NCBI GenBank assembly: GCA_036278735.1
Contig: DASUKM010000019.1
Span: 1 to 64,000, forward strand
Length of the DNA stretch: 64,000 nucleotides
Direction: 5' to 3'
Source of the DNA: DASUKM01 sp036278735
GTDB taxonomy: Bacteria; Acidobacteriota; Vicinamibacteria; Vicinamibacterales; 2-12-FULL-66-21
Shown here: positions 1 through 8,139 of the stretch, in pieces
Layout of the letters: each line of letters starts with the position of its first letter
How positions within the stretch are numbered: position 1 is the stretch's first letter
Made by a program: the position numbers and the translations under genes
The notes under the pieces: generated by a model
What the model saw: only the letters and a program-made list of their open reading frames with translations
Database searches by the model: none
What the model was told of the DNA's origin: nothing

Positions 1-252
1 GAACTGATCGACGACTGGATGGAATTATCGGGGTTGCGCGATAGACACCCCGCGGTATCGGCCAAATCCCCATGCCGACACTGCGAGCCGCCGACGGCAC
101 GCCGCCAATTGCGTCCATCGCCCGCAACATGCTCGGAGCAGCCGCGCACCATCTCCTCTTTTCGACCTGCCGCCGAAGCGCCATGATTTCTGGCAGGACG
201 GCCCGCACGGGCGGGTCGTGGGACCCTTTCAGGCATCGACGTCGGAGGAACC

Positions 253-723
253 ATGCACCAGAGGCTCGACTACGCAAAAGCCGCCCCGCAGGGCGTCGCG
301 GCCCTGCGCCAGCTGCAGGTCTATCTCGATGGCTGCGGCCTCGAGCATTCGCTGATGGAGCTGGTGAAGACCCGCGCCTCGCAGATCAATGGCTGCGCCT
401 ATTGCCTCGACATGCACACCAAGGACGCCCGCGCCGCCGGCGAGACCGAGCAGCGCCTCTACGGCCTGAGCGCCTGGCGCGAGACCCCGTTCTACACCGA
501 CCGCGAGCGCGCCGCGCTCGAGTGGACGGAAGCCCTGACGCTCATTTCACAGAACGACGTCCCCGACGAGCTGTACGCCCGCGTCAAGGCGCACTTCTCC
601 GACGCCGAACTCGTGAATCTCTCGCTCGCCATCGTCGCCATCAACGGCTGGAACCGCCTGGCCATTCCGTTCCGCTCGGTGCCCGGGAGCTACCAGGTGC
701 CGGCGAGAGGGGTGCACGTGTGA
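253..723 (+). CDS. AhpD-like carboxymuconolactone decarboxylase family protein
   Basis: A 156-residue cytosolic protein with the AhpD-family active-site pattern INGCAYCLDMH (Cys-x-x-Cys followed by His three residues later) near residues 46-56. In AhpD these cysteines are a peroxidase/disulfide-reductase redox pair, so a role in peroxide or thiol stress is the family expectation; the actual substrate is not visible. The C-terminal part (AIVAINGWNRLAIPFR) matches the usual end of this family. Start chosen at 253 because GGAGG lies six bases upstream. It converges with the YCII gene at 774, with a hairpin repeat between them. Many family members sit near ECF sigma factors and DGPF proteins, as here. 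Confidence 0.9.
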   Translation: MHQRLDYAKAAPQGVAALRQLQVYLDGCGLEHSLMELVKTRASQINGCAYCLDMHTKDARAAGETEQRLYGLSAWRETPFYTDRERAALEWTEALTLISQNDVPDELYARVKAHFSDAELVNLSLAIVAINGWNRLAIPFRSVPGSYQVPARGVHV

Positions 724-744
724 TGAGGATGGGAGTGCCGGGCG

Positions 745-771
745 GTCAGGCCGTGGAGGCCTGACCCACAC
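745..771 (+). repeat. REP-like hairpin, copy A
   Basis: A perfect 8-bp inverted repeat, GTCAGGCC and GGCCTGAC, around a 5-base loop (GTGGA), followed by CCACAC. It lies between the convergent ends of the AhpD-like gene and the YCII gene. Two relatives occur at 1119-1178 with the same architecture and tail. It may act as a bidirectional terminator or be a dispersed REP-type element; there is no T-tract, so termination is only a guess. Confidence 0.75.
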
Positions 772-773
772 GC

Positions 774-1106
774 CTACGGCACCAGTTCCCGGACGGGCCG
801 CACCTCGACGCTGCCTTCGCGCGCCGGCGGGATCTTCGCGGCCACCTGAATCGCCTCGTTGAGGTCGCGCGCATCGATCAGATAGAAGCCGGCGAGCTGC
901 TCCTTGGTCTCGGCAAACGGTCCGTCGGTGACCGACACGCGACCGTCCCGCACCCGCACGGTCGCGGCGCTCGACACGGGCTCGAGCGCCTCGGCCGCGA
1001 CGAGGAAGCCGCGCTCCCTGAACCCCTGCCCGCAATTCGCGCACTCGCGGTCGGGCACCGCGTGCAGCTTCGATGGCTCGAGATAGACGAGACACAGATA
1101 CTTCAT
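774..1106 (-). CDS. YCII-related (DGPF) domain protein
   Basis: About 110 residues. It begins MKYLCLVY and contains the hallmark TDGPFAETKEQLAGFYLI, the DGPF motif of YCII-like proteins, small dimeric alpha/beta-barrel proteins whose reaction is mostly unknown. The start at 1106 is preferred over the upstream start at 1178 because AGGAG sits eight bases before it and the family starts exactly at MKYL. Members of this family are the typical genomic partners of ECF42 sigma factors, and one lies at 1785-3029. The gene is bracketed by hairpin repeats on both sides, and the 3' one abuts its stop codon. Confidence 0.9.
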   Translation of the reverse strand: MKYLCLVYLEPSKLHAVPDRECANCGQGFRERGFLVAAEALEPVSSAATVRVRDGRVSVTDGPFAETKEQLAGFYLIDARDLNEAIQVAAKIPPAREGSVEVRPVRELVP

Positions 1107-1118
1107 CGCCACTCCTGC

Positions 1119-1178
1119 GTCAGCCCGTAAAGGGTTGACCCACACCGTCTCGTCAGCCCGTAAAGGGCTGACCCACAC
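1119..1178 (+). repeat. REP-like hairpins, copies B and C in tandem
   Basis: Two copies (1119-1145 and 1152-1178) of GTCAGCCC-GTAAA-GGGYTGAC followed by CCACAC, separated by six bases. Copy C has a perfect 8-bp stem; copy B has one mismatch (GGGTTGAC). All copies, including the one at 745-771, keep the CCACAC tail on the same strand. They lie upstream of the YCII gene and end about 20 bases before the gene at 1199. Confidence 0.8.
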
Positions 1179-1198
1179 GGCGGGCGTACACTGCCTCG

Positions 1199-1732
1199 AT
1201 GGACGCGCGACTTCTCGACATCCTCACCCAGCAGCAGGCGGCACGGTTCGCGGGGCTCGCCGGCAGCGACGTCCGCGCGACGTTGCGCGTCGCGCCGGAT
1301 CTGTTGAATCAGGCGATCGCCGCCGGCCTTCCGGCTGACGGCCCGTTCCGCACCATCGTCGTCCGGCCTCAGGCGGGCGATCGGCTGATCGTCCGGCTGA
1401 CGCTCGCGAGGCCCTCCTTCCTGCCGCCGATCGCCGTCACGCTCGCGATCGATCGCCAGCCGCGGCTGCCCGACGACCCCGTGCTCGGCTTTCAGGCGGT
1501 CGGCGGGATGGGAGGCCTGATGCGACTGGCGGCACCGCTGATCGGCGGCGCCGTCACGCTGCCGCCAGGGGTGCGCCTCGACGGCGATCGCCTGCTCGTG
1601 GACCTCCGCGCGATGCTTCAGCAGCACGGCCAGGCCGCACTGCTCGACCTCGCACAGGAACTGCGCGTCACCGCCACGGACGACGCGCTCGTGATGTCAT
1701 TCATCGCGCGCGTGCCGGCATCGACTCCATGA
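1199..1732 (+). CDS. Hypothetical protein, 177 residues
   Basis: No family recognised. It starts MDARLLDILTQQQAARF, has no clear signal peptide, and has a mixed hydrophobic middle with alternating beta-like stretches (RTIVVRP, RLIVRLTLARP, PIAVTLAI) followed by a Gly/Met-rich segment (GFQAVGGMGGLMRLAAPLIGGAV) that could be an amphipathic or membrane-contacting helix. Codon use is as GC-rich as its neighbours. It sits alone on the plus strand between the DGPF gene and the ECF sigma gene. I accept it as real because the frame is long and uninterrupted and the opposite frames in this stretch do not resemble any family. Confidence 0.6.
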   Translation: MDARLLDILTQQQAARFAGLAGSDVRATLRVAPDLLNQAIAAGLPADGPFRTIVVRPQAGDRLIVRLTLARPSFLPPIAVTLAIDRQPRLPDDPVLGFQAVGGMGGLMRLAAPLIGGAVTLPPGVRLDGDRLLVDLRAMLQQHGQAALLDLAQELRVTATDDALVMSFIARVPASTP

Positions 1733-1784
1733 CGCGAGATCGACACGCGCTCCCAATGACACGTCGAGACGGTGCGACGCGCCA

Positions 1785-3029
1785 TCAGTCGGCCAGTTCT
1801 GTCAGCCGCTGCTCGAGAAACCGCCGCTCCGGCTCCTGCGACGTCAAGCCCAGGGCGCGCTCGTACGAGGCGCGCGCGTCCGTCGTGCGGCCGAGCCGCC
1901 GGCATAAATCGGCGCGGGCCGCGTGCGCGTGCCGGTACTCGAGCAGCTCGCCGCGCGCGAGGATCGCGTCGATCAGCGCGAGCCCATCGGCCGGACCGTC
2001 CCGCATCGCGACCGCGACCGCGCGATTCAATTCGATCACCGGCGACGGCTCCAGCCGCGCGAGCAGATCGTAGAGCCCGACGATCTCCGCCCAATCGGTC
2101 GCCTCGGGCGTCGCTGCCTCCGCGTGGACGGCCGCAATAGCCGCCTGGATCGCGTACGGCCCGAATCCGCGCGACCGCAGGGCGCGCTGGACGAGCCGGA
2201 TCCCTTCTGCGATCTGCTCGCGATTCCAGCGCGAGCGATCCTGATGATCCAGCAGGATCAAGTCGCCCGACGAAGAGGACCGCGCCGCGCGCCGGGATTC
2301 GTGCAGCAGCATCAGGGCGAGCAGCCCCTGCGCCTCGGGCTCGGGCAGCAGCTCGACGAGCAGACGTCCGAGCCGGATTGCCTCGCTCGACAACTCGTGC
2401 CGCGTCAGCGCCGCGCCAGACGAGGCGGAGTAGCCCTCGTTGAACACCAGATAGATGACGCGCAGCACGGCGTCGAGGCGGTCGGCCAGCTCCGCCTGCC
2501 CGGGCACCTGATATGGAATCCCCGCCTGCCGGATCTTCCCCTTCGCGCGGACGATCCGCTGCGCCAGCGTCGGCGCGGGCACCAGAAACGCGCGGGCGAT
2601 TTCTTCGGTCGTCAGTCCGCAGACGGTCCGAAGCGTGAGGGCGACCTGCGCATCGGCCGCCAGCGCCGGATGACAACACGTGAAAATGAGCCGCAGCCGG
2701 TCGTCTTCCAGGTTCTCCTCGTCGGACCAGAGCGACGGCTCGACCGCCGCCTCCTGCCTCGGATCGCGATCGTCCAACGCTTCGAAGCGCGCCCGCCGGC
2801 GCAAGGCGTCGATCGCCTTGAAGCGCCCCGTCGAGACGAGCCATGCGCGCGGATTGCCGGGCACCCCCTCGCGCGGCCATTGTTCGAGCGCCGCCCTGAA
2901 CGCATCGTGCAGCGCCTCTTCGGCCGCATCGAAATCGCCCAGCAGGCGAATCAGCGTCGCGAGCACGCGGCGCGACTCCGTTCGATACACGCCCTCGACG
3001 GTCTCGCGCGCAGTGCCGATCGATGCCAC
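1785..3029 (-). CDS. ECF42-type RNA polymerase sigma factor with C-terminal extension
   Basis: 414 residues, about twice a minimal ECF sigma. The N-terminal half has sigma region 2 (LATLIRLLGDFDAAEEALHDAF ... NPRAWLVSTGRFKAIDALRR) and region 4 (ALTLRTVCGLTTEEIARAFL). The C-terminal ~200 residues carry the helical, TPR-like extension of the ECF42 group, including the segment LEPSPVIELNRAVAVAMRDGP. ECF42 factors usually lack an anti-sigma factor, use this extension for control, and are linked to DGPF/YCII proteins; a DGPF protein is encoded at 774-1106, separated by one plus-strand gene. A VOC gene lies 60 bp upstream on the same strand and is probably co-transcribed. Confidence 0.93.
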   Translation of the reverse strand: MASIGTARETVEGVYRTESRRVLATLIRLLGDFDAAEEALHDAFRAALEQWPREGVPGNPRAWLVSTGRFKAIDALRRRARFEALDDRDPRQEAAVEPSLWSDEENLEDDRLRLIFTCCHPALAADAQVALTLRTVCGLTTEEIARAFLVPAPTLAQRIVRAKGKIRQAGIPYQVPGQAELADRLDAVLRVIYLVFNEGYSASSGAALTRHELSSEAIRLGRLLVELLPEPEAQGLLALMLLHESRRAARSSSSGDLILLDHQDRSRWNREQIAEGIRLVQRALRSRGFGPYAIQAAIAAVHAEAATPEATDWAEIVGLYDLLARLEPSPVIELNRAVAVAMRDGPADGLALIDAILARGELLEYRHAHAARADLCRRLGRTTDARASYERALGLTSQEPERRFLEQRLTELAD

Positions 3030-3089
3030 GATCCAGGATCACAGCACCAATCGGCGCGGATCGGCAAGGGGTTGGGGGTCGCCCCCGGC

Positions 3090-3497
3090 CTACAGCGGTC
3101 CGCAGCCGACCATCCAGGGGACGCCGAAACGATCGGTGCACATGCCGAAGCCGTCCGACCAGAACGTCTTCGCGAACGGCATCCCGATTGTGCCCCCCTT
3201 GGCGAGCGCGTTGAAAATGCGCTCCGCCTCGGCGGCGGTGTCGACCGTCACCGACACCTGCGCCCCTTTCGGCGGCGAGTAGCGAGGCGGCGGGGCGTCC
3301 GACCCCATCAGCAACGCGTGCCCCGCGGCCAGCCGCATGTGCACGATCTTGTCGTGCCAGTCGGCCGGAACCTGATCCTTCATCGGCGACTCGCCGAACG
3401 TCTGCTTCGCGACAATCTTCCCGCCGAGGCAGCGCGCATAGTCGTCGAAGGCTTCCGCGCACTGGCCGTTGAAATTCAGATAGGCACAGATTTCCAT
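3090..3497 (-). CDS. VOC (glyoxalase/PhnB-like) family protein
   Basis: About 135 residues starting MEICAYLNFNGQCAEAFDDYARCLGGKI, the usual PhnB/DUF1338-like opening of a vicinal-oxygen-chelate protein, and ending FGVPWMVGCGPL, the typical family terminus. These proteins bind a metal in a paired beta-alpha-beta-beta-beta fold; the substrate is unknown. The start at 3497 is chosen because AGGTGA lies a few bases upstream and the longer reading adds an unrelated basic segment. The gene precedes the ECF sigma gene by 60 bp and is likely in the same transcript. Confidence 0.9.
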   Translation of the reverse strand: MEICAYLNFNGQCAEAFDDYARCLGGKIVAKQTFGESPMKDQVPADWHDKIVHMRLAAGHALLMGSDAPPPRYSPPKGAQVSVTVDTAAEAERIFNALAKGGTIGMPFAKTFWSDGFGMCTDRFGVPWMVGCGPL

Positions 3498-3611
3498 ATC
3501 GCTCACCTTTCTCGGCGCGGGCGCCGAACGGCCCGCTCGGGTTCTCACATGATGGTCGAACGGATCGCAGCGGGATCGACACTCGGGTGCGAACAAACCT
3601 CTTCCTGACGT

Positions 3612-4283
3612 TCAAGGGCGCCGGCGAAGCGGCGGGGTCGACGCCGGCGTCGCCGGCCGAGGCGTCATGGGCGTGTTCTCGAGACTCCGCCACAGGTACC
3701 AGCAGGCGACGGTCCGGTACGGCCGCCACGGCTCCCCGATGCGGCGGATGCGATCCGGTTTGGGCCTCTTCCGCAGACCGTACGCCCGCGTGATCGCGTT
3801 GACGATGCCGAGGTCGTCGACGGGGAGGACGTCGGGACGCCGCATGCGAAACATCAGGAACATCTCGGCCGACCATCGGCCCAGTCCCTTGACGCGCGTG
3901 ATCGCTTCGATCACGGCGTCATCCGGCATGTCGTGGAGCGCCTGCAGCGAGAGTTCGCCAGACAACACTTTTGCGCCGAGATCGCGCAGATACGCGGCCT
4001 TCTGCCGACTGAGTCCCGCCTGCCGCAACTGATCGTCGGACACGTGCGCCAGCGCCTCGGGCACGGCGAGGCCGCCCATCAGATCGAGGACGCGCCCGAG
4101 AATGGTCGACGCCGCCTTCGTCGAAAGTTGTTGAGAGGTGATTGCCCGCACGAGGGCGAGGAAGGGCTCGGCCGGGGGCGTATCGACGAGCGACCGGTTC
4201 GGGTACTTGCGGATGATGGCCGCCAGCACCGGGTCGCGGCGCATCAGCGCGCGACGCGCGCGCGCGAACTCATCCGGGGTCAT
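3612..4283 (-). CDS. DNA-3-methyladenine glycosylase II-like (HhH-GPD) base-excision enzyme
   Basis: 223 residues with a helix-hairpin-helix/GPD fold: ITSQQLSTKAA near residue 49, the hairpin VKGLGRWSAEMFLMF near residue 130, and the catalytic aspartate in LPVDDLG about residue 152, followed by the closing YRTVACWYLWR. This matches AlkA-type alkylpurine glycosylases, which remove alkylated bases and leave an abasic site. No iron-sulfur cluster cysteines of the Nth/MutY type are present, which supports the AlkA side of the superfamily. It lies 114 bp upstream of the VOC gene on the same strand. Confidence 0.92.
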   Translation of the reverse strand: MTPDEFARARRALMRRDPVLAAIIRKYPNRSLVDTPPAEPFLALVRAITSQQLSTKAASTILGRVLDLMGGLAVPEALAHVSDDQLRQAGLSRQKAAYLRDLGAKVLSGELSLQALHDMPDDAVIEAITRVKGLGRWSAEMFLMFRMRRPDVLPVDDLGIVNAITRAYGLRKRPKPDRIRRIGEPWRPYRTVACWYLWRSLENTPMTPRPATPASTPPLRRRP

Positions 4284-4395
4284 CGGACAAGGCTATCAGA
4301 GGTTCGGGCCTGAGCTGTCGGTTATGGAAGAGGCCGGGACGCGCGTTCAGAAAAGAGAAATTGAGGGATCGCGGGCATCCCTCGCGTTCATTCGA

Positions 4396-4638
4396 TTACT
4401 CCTGGCGAACGGACGCGTCTTCGTGAGCGAGCGCCTGTTCGTCGCCTTCCGCGCCCCCCTGCTGCTCACGCCGGCGCCGATGGCTGGCGATGCCCCCCTT
4501 GCGGCCGGCATTGCGCGCTTCTTCGCTCGTCCATTCGTGGGCGGTGCCCTTCTGATGGGCCGCCTTGCCGCCCTTGCTCGCGATCTCACGCTGCTTGGCC
4601 CTGTCCATCGATGCGAATCCGCGATCTTCCTTTGCCAC
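4396..4638 (-). CDS. KGG-motif stress protein (YciG/GsiB-like)
   Basis: 80 residues, highly polar, with the repeated KGG signature: GFASMDRAKQREIASKGGKAAH, then GTAHEWTSEEARNAGRKGG. Proteins of this family are small hydrophilic general-stress or desiccation proteins. The start codon is GTG at 4638, chosen because GGAGG is placed about seven bases upstream and the family starts exactly here. The second half after residue 60 is a Gln/Glu/Gly-rich tail. The 275 bases upstream, to the end of gltX, show no gene. Confidence 0.88.
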   Translation of the reverse strand: MAKEDRGFASMDRAKQREIASKGGKAAHQKGTAHEWTSEEARNAGRKGGIASHRRRREQQGGAEGDEQALAHEDASVRQE

Positions 4639-4913
4639 GTTGTCCTCCTCCGGGTGCCTCGGGTCGAGCCACGCGTATCAGGTCGAGCCCAAGCGGTGCA
4701 ACGCGAGTGCCACGCGGAAGAGCACGCCCGCAGGTGAAGTACATGTGAGCAAGGAACTTAGCTTGTAGCGCGCCGAACGCCACTTCAGGCGATTTCATTA
4801 CCACGTCGGGCTGGAAGAGAGACGCGGCGCGCCGCGAGACCGCCGGCGAGGAAGAAGTTTGACTCGAAAGAGAAGCGGCGTTCCCCTCGGCAGCGCGAGA
4901 GCCTGTGAAGGAT

Positions 4914-6371
4914 TTACGGAGTGGGTATGTAATTTCTGGCGCGACGCAGGCGCGCGACGACACGATCGCAGCCAATCAGTGCCAGGACCTGGAACAGGCT
5001 TGCGCTCACGGCGCGTCCGGTCACCGCCACGCGGGTAGCGTGAATCAGCGTCGCGGCTTTCACTCCACCGTCCTCAGCGACCGACCTCAGCGTTTCTTCG
5101 ATCGAGGCTTCGTCGAAACGCTGGAGCGATTCGAGCCGCGTCGCGAGTTTACCGACGAGCTCGCGCACGTCAGTACTGCCGAGGTGTTTCTCTGCCGCCG
5201 CCGGATCGATCTCCGGCTCGTCGACCAGGAACGGCCGCAGTTCGCCCACGAGCTGATCCAGCTTCTTCGCGCGCCCTTTCAAGAGATCGAGGACGCTCAG
5301 GATCCAGCCCTCGCGCGACGCCGTGAACTCTTCGCGCCAGAGTCCGGCATCGGCGAGGCGCGGCTCGAGCCGCGCGAGCAGATCGGCCGGCTTCAGACGG
5401 GCGATGTACTGCTGGTTGAACCAATCGAGCTTCTCGGGACTGAACACGGCGTTGCCGCCGCTGATGCCTTCCAGCGTGAAGTGCGCGATCAGTTCGTCGC
5501 GCGAGAACAGCTCGCGATCGCCGCCGGGGGACCAGCCGAGGAGCGCGAGGAAATTCACCATCGCCTCGGGCAGGTAGCCGAGGCGGTGATATTCCATCAC
5601 CGACGTCGCGCCGTGCCGCTTGCTCAAGCGCTTCTTGTCGGGTCCGAGGATGAGCGGCACGTGGGCGAAGCGCGGCGGCCGCCGATCGACGGCCTGATAC
5701 AGCAGCACCTGCTTCGGGGTATTCGAGATGTGATCGTCGCCGCGGACGACGTCGGTGATCGCCATCTCGACGTCGTCGGCCACGACGGAGAGGTGATAGG
5801 TGGGGTGCCCGTCGGATCGCAGGACGACGAAGTCTTCGATGTTCGCGTTGTCGAAGACGATCGGGCCGTGCACGAGATCGTCGAACCGGGTCTGCCCTTC
5901 GGGCACGAGAAAGCGGATCGCCCGCGGTGCGCCGGACGCCTGGAGCGCCGCGAGCTCCTCCGGCGATCGGCGGGTGCAGGCGCGATCGTACATCCACGCC
6001 CGGCCGCTGGCTTCGGCGTCCGCTCTCTTGCGTTGAATCTCCGCCTGCGTGCAGTAGCAGTAGTACGCGCGCCCCCCCCGCACGAGCGCGTCGGCCATGG
6101 CGCGATAGCGATCGAGCCGCTCCGACTGGAAGTACGGCGCGTGGGGACCGCCGATATCGGGCCCTTCGTCCCAGTCGAGCCCCAGCCACCTCAGGCCGTC
6201 GACGATGCCGGCGACCATGTCCCAGGAGGAGCGCTCGGCATCGGTGTCTTCGATGCGGAGGACGAACGCCCCGCCGTGCCGGCGCGCGTACAGCCAGTTG
6301 AACAGCGCCGTGCGGGCACCGCCGACGTGGAGATAGCCGGTCGGCGACGGCGCAAAGCGGACCCGGACCAT
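4914..6371 (-). CDS. gltX: Glutamate--tRNA ligase
   Basis: 485 residues, normal length for bacterial GluRS, which charges tRNA-Glu with glutamate in the cytosol. The class I signature is FAPSPTGYLHVGGARTAL (HIGH motif as HVGG) at residues 6-23, and the KMSKS equivalent is KKRLSKRHG near residue 246. A cysteine cluster around YYCYCTQ ... YDRACTR matches the zinc-binding insertion. The C-terminal helical anticodon-binding part is complete. Start fixed by the conserved MVRVRFAPSPTG. It follows the phospholipase D-like gene by about 50 bp that contain a tandem repeat. Confidence 0.97.
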   Translation of the reverse strand: MVRVRFAPSPTGYLHVGGARTALFNWLYARRHGGAFVLRIEDTDAERSSWDMVAGIVDGLRWLGLDWDEGPDIGGPHAPYFQSERLDRYRAMADALVRGGRAYYCYCTQAEIQRKRADAEASGRAWMYDRACTRRSPEELAALQASGAPRAIRFLVPEGQTRFDDLVHGPIVFDNANIEDFVVLRSDGHPTYHLSVVADDVEMAITDVVRGDDHISNTPKQVLLYQAVDRRPPRFAHVPLILGPDKKRLSKRHGATSVMEYHRLGYLPEAMVNFLALLGWSPGGDRELFSRDELIAHFTLEGISGGNAVFSPEKLDWFNQQYIARLKPADLLARLEPRLADAGLWREEFTASREGWILSVLDLLKGRAKKLDQLVGELRPFLVDEPEIDPAAAEKHLGSTDVRELVGKLATRLESLQRFDEASIEETLRSVAEDGGVKAATLIHATRVAVTGRAVSASLFQVLALIGCDRVVARLRRARNYIPTP

Positions 6372-6379
6372 CAGACTAT

Positions 6380-6421
6380 CCTAAAGCCTAACGCCCAAAG
6401 CCTAAAGCCTGACGCCCAAAC
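6380..6421. repeat. Heptanucleotide tandem repeat (6 units)
   Basis: Six degenerate 7-base units run without a break: CCTAAAG, CCTAACG, CCCAAAG, CCTAAAG, CCTGACG, CCCAAAC. They can also be read as two 21-base copies that differ at two positions. They fill the space between the stop of the phospholipase D-like gene and the start of gltX, so they would form the 5' leader of gltX if the two are co-transcribed. Confidence 0.85.
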
Positions 6422-7699
6422 CTAGAAGACTTCGTCGAAGAAGCTCCAGAACCATTCGCGCGTCTTCTCGAGCGGCGAGCGATGGCGCCACGTCTGCGGC
6501 TCGAGGCGGTGCGCCGATTTCAGGTCGGCGTTGAAGTCGTCGAGCAGCCGCGCGGCCACGACCGGTTCGCTGATCGCCACGTTCAGTTCGTCGTTCAGCT
6601 CGAGCGAGCGATTGTCGAAGTTGGCGGACCCGACCATGCTCCAGACGCCATCGACGACCATCGCCTTGGTGTGCATCATGGTCGGCCGGTATTCGTAGAT
6701 CTCGATCCCGCGCCGCATCAGATCTTCATAGGCGTACCGGCTCGCGTATTTGACGGGCATGGCGTCGGTCATGTCCCCCTCGACGAGAATCCGCACGCGC
6801 ACGCCGCGCCGAACAGCGCGGTCGAGCGCCCATCCGGTCGATTCGTCGGTGACGAAGTAGGGGCTGCAGATGTCGAGCGTGTGCCGGGCCGAGGCGACGG
6901 CGAGCAGATACAGCCGCTTGAGGTCGTTGGCGCCGCCGGTCGGCGAGCTGCGGAGCACGAAGGAGCTATCGGTTGGCCGCGGCGGCTCGGGCGCCCCCGG
7001 CACGTCGATGACGGGTGTCGCTTCCTGCGACGTTTCGATGTAGTTCTCGTCGAAGGCCGCTTCGAGCAGCCGCACGATCGGCCCCTCCATCCGCACCTGG
7101 GTGTCGCGCCAATGGTCGCGATCCTGGGCGTGCCCGAGCCAGTGATCGGCAACCCCGACGCCGCCGGTGAACCCGATGCTCCCGTCGACGACGAGAATCT
7201 TGCGGTGCGTGCGGTAGTTGACGTCCTCGAGGCTGTACCACCCTGCCGTGTGGTACTTCCCGATCCGGCAGCCGGCCGCGCGCAGCGCGTCGATCGTCTT
7301 CGAGCCCATCCGGTCGGCGCCGATTGCGTCGACGACGAGGTTCACGCGCACGCCGCGCCGCGCCGCGGCGGCGAGCGCTGCGGTAAAGCGGTCGGCGACC
7401 ACCCCTTTGTCGTAAATGTACGTCTCGAAGCTGATCCGTTTCTTTGCGCCGTTGATCGCGTCGAGCATCGCCGGAAAGATCTGATCGCCGTTGGTGAGCA
7501 CCTGGTAGGTGTTGCCGCTCGTGGCGTCCGCGCCCACCAGCGCCGCGACATACGCGGGAAATCGAGCGTCGGCGGCACCGTAGACGCTGTCGAGATGGAG
7601 CGTCTTCTGGTCCTGGGCGATCAGCAGCAGCACGCCGACCACCACGACCGCGCCGAGCAGCACGTACACGGTCACCCGGACCGGCTTCCAGACACGCAT
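6422..7699 (-). CDS. Cardiolipin synthase-like phospholipase D family protein
   Basis: About 425 residues. One N-terminal membrane helix (VTVYVLLGAVVVVGVLLLIA) is followed by two HKD catalytic motifs: HRKILVVDGSIGFTGG and HTKAMVVDGVWSMVGSAN. Two HKD motifs with a membrane anchor fit bacterial cardiolipin synthases, which join phosphatidyl groups in the inner membrane; other PLD phosphodiesterases are possible. The ATG at 7699 is preferred; the frame extends to a TTG at 7717. It diverges from the PadR gene across a GC-rich stretch and is probably in one transcript with gltX. Confidence 0.9.
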   Translation of the reverse strand: MRVWKPVRVTVYVLLGAVVVVGVLLLIAQDQKTLHLDSVYGAADARFPAYVAALVGADATSGNTYQVLTNGDQIFPAMLDAINGAKKRISFETYIYDKGVVADRFTAALAAAARRGVRVNLVVDAIGADRMGSKTIDALRAAGCRIGKYHTAGWYSLEDVNYRTHRKILVVDGSIGFTGGVGVADHWLGHAQDRDHWRDTQVRMEGPIVRLLEAAFDENYIETSQEATPVIDVPGAPEPPRPTDSSFVLRSSPTGGANDLKRLYLLAVASARHTLDICSPYFVTDESTGWALDRAVRRGVRVRILVEGDMTDAMPVKYASRYAYEDLMRRGIEIYEYRPTMMHTKAMVVDGVWSMVGSANFDNRSLELNDELNVAISEPVVAARLLDDFNADLKSAHRLEPQTWRHRSPLEKTREWFWSFFDEVF

Positions 7700-7717
7700 C
7701 GAGGAGTGGCTCTGCAA

Positions 7718-7797
7718 TTTGGAGACCGGGGGGCGCGGGGGCGGAGTGAACGCGGGGCGGCCCCGCCCCGTCTAAGGGCGTGAGGATATGTCCCACA
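7718..7797. other. Divergent intergenic region, GC-rich with inverted repeat
   Basis: Contains runs of C on the plus-strand complement (GGGGGGCGCGGGGGCGG on the plus strand) and the perfect inverted repeat GCGGGGC-G-GCCCCGC at about 7753-7767. It separates the phospholipase D-like gene from PadR. No consensus promoter pair is evident to me in either direction. Confidence 0.5.
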
Positions 7798-8139
7798 ATG
7801 TGGTTTAAGAGGCGGGCGGCGGCGCTCGGCGATTTCGAACAACTCGTGCTGCTCGGCGTCCTGCGCCTCGACGAGCAGGCGTACGGGGCCGCGATCCGGC
7901 AGGAAATCCATGCGCGCTCCGGACGCGACGTCTCGATCAATGCCGTCTACACCACGCTCGAGCGGCTCGAAACCAAAGGGCTGCTCCGCTCCTGGACGGG
8001 CGACCCGACGCCTCAGCGCGGAGGACGACGCCGGAAGTTCTATGCGCTGCGGCCGGCCGGCGTCGCGGCGCTCCAACAGGCATACCACGCGTTCACGGCC
8101 ATGGCCGACGGACTGCAACGCCGGCTGGAAACGAAGTGA
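7798..8139 (+). CDS. PadR family transcriptional regulator (module 1)
   Basis: About 113 residues: MWFKRRAAALGDFEQLVLLGVLRL, then the winged-helix segment SINAVYTTLERLETKGLL, then GRRRKFYALRPAGVAALQ. This is the PadR N-terminal winged helix with a short dimerisation helix. It should bind DNA and repress its own operon. Its stop overlaps the GTG start of the ADOP gene (GTGA), so the two are translationally coupled, which is the usual PadR-ADOP arrangement. The start could also be the GTG at 7780; the ATG at 7798 fits the family better. Confidence 0.9.
   Translation: MWFKRRAAALGDFEQLVLLGVLRLDEQAYGAAIRQEIHARSGRDVSINAVYTTLERLETKGLLRSWTGDPTPQRGGRRRKFYALRPAGVAALQQAYHAFTAMADGLQRRLETK

Noticed and set aside
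1..186. Open frame entering from the left edge and ending at 186
   Set aside because: It could be the end of an upstream gene, but the residues after about 20 codons look random and no family is recognisable.
1618..3876. 752-codon open frame on the minus strand across the ECF sigma, VOC and glycosylase genes
   Set aside because: It is out of frame with three well-supported genes, has an Arg/Ala-rich composition typical of GC-rich shadow frames, and matches no family.
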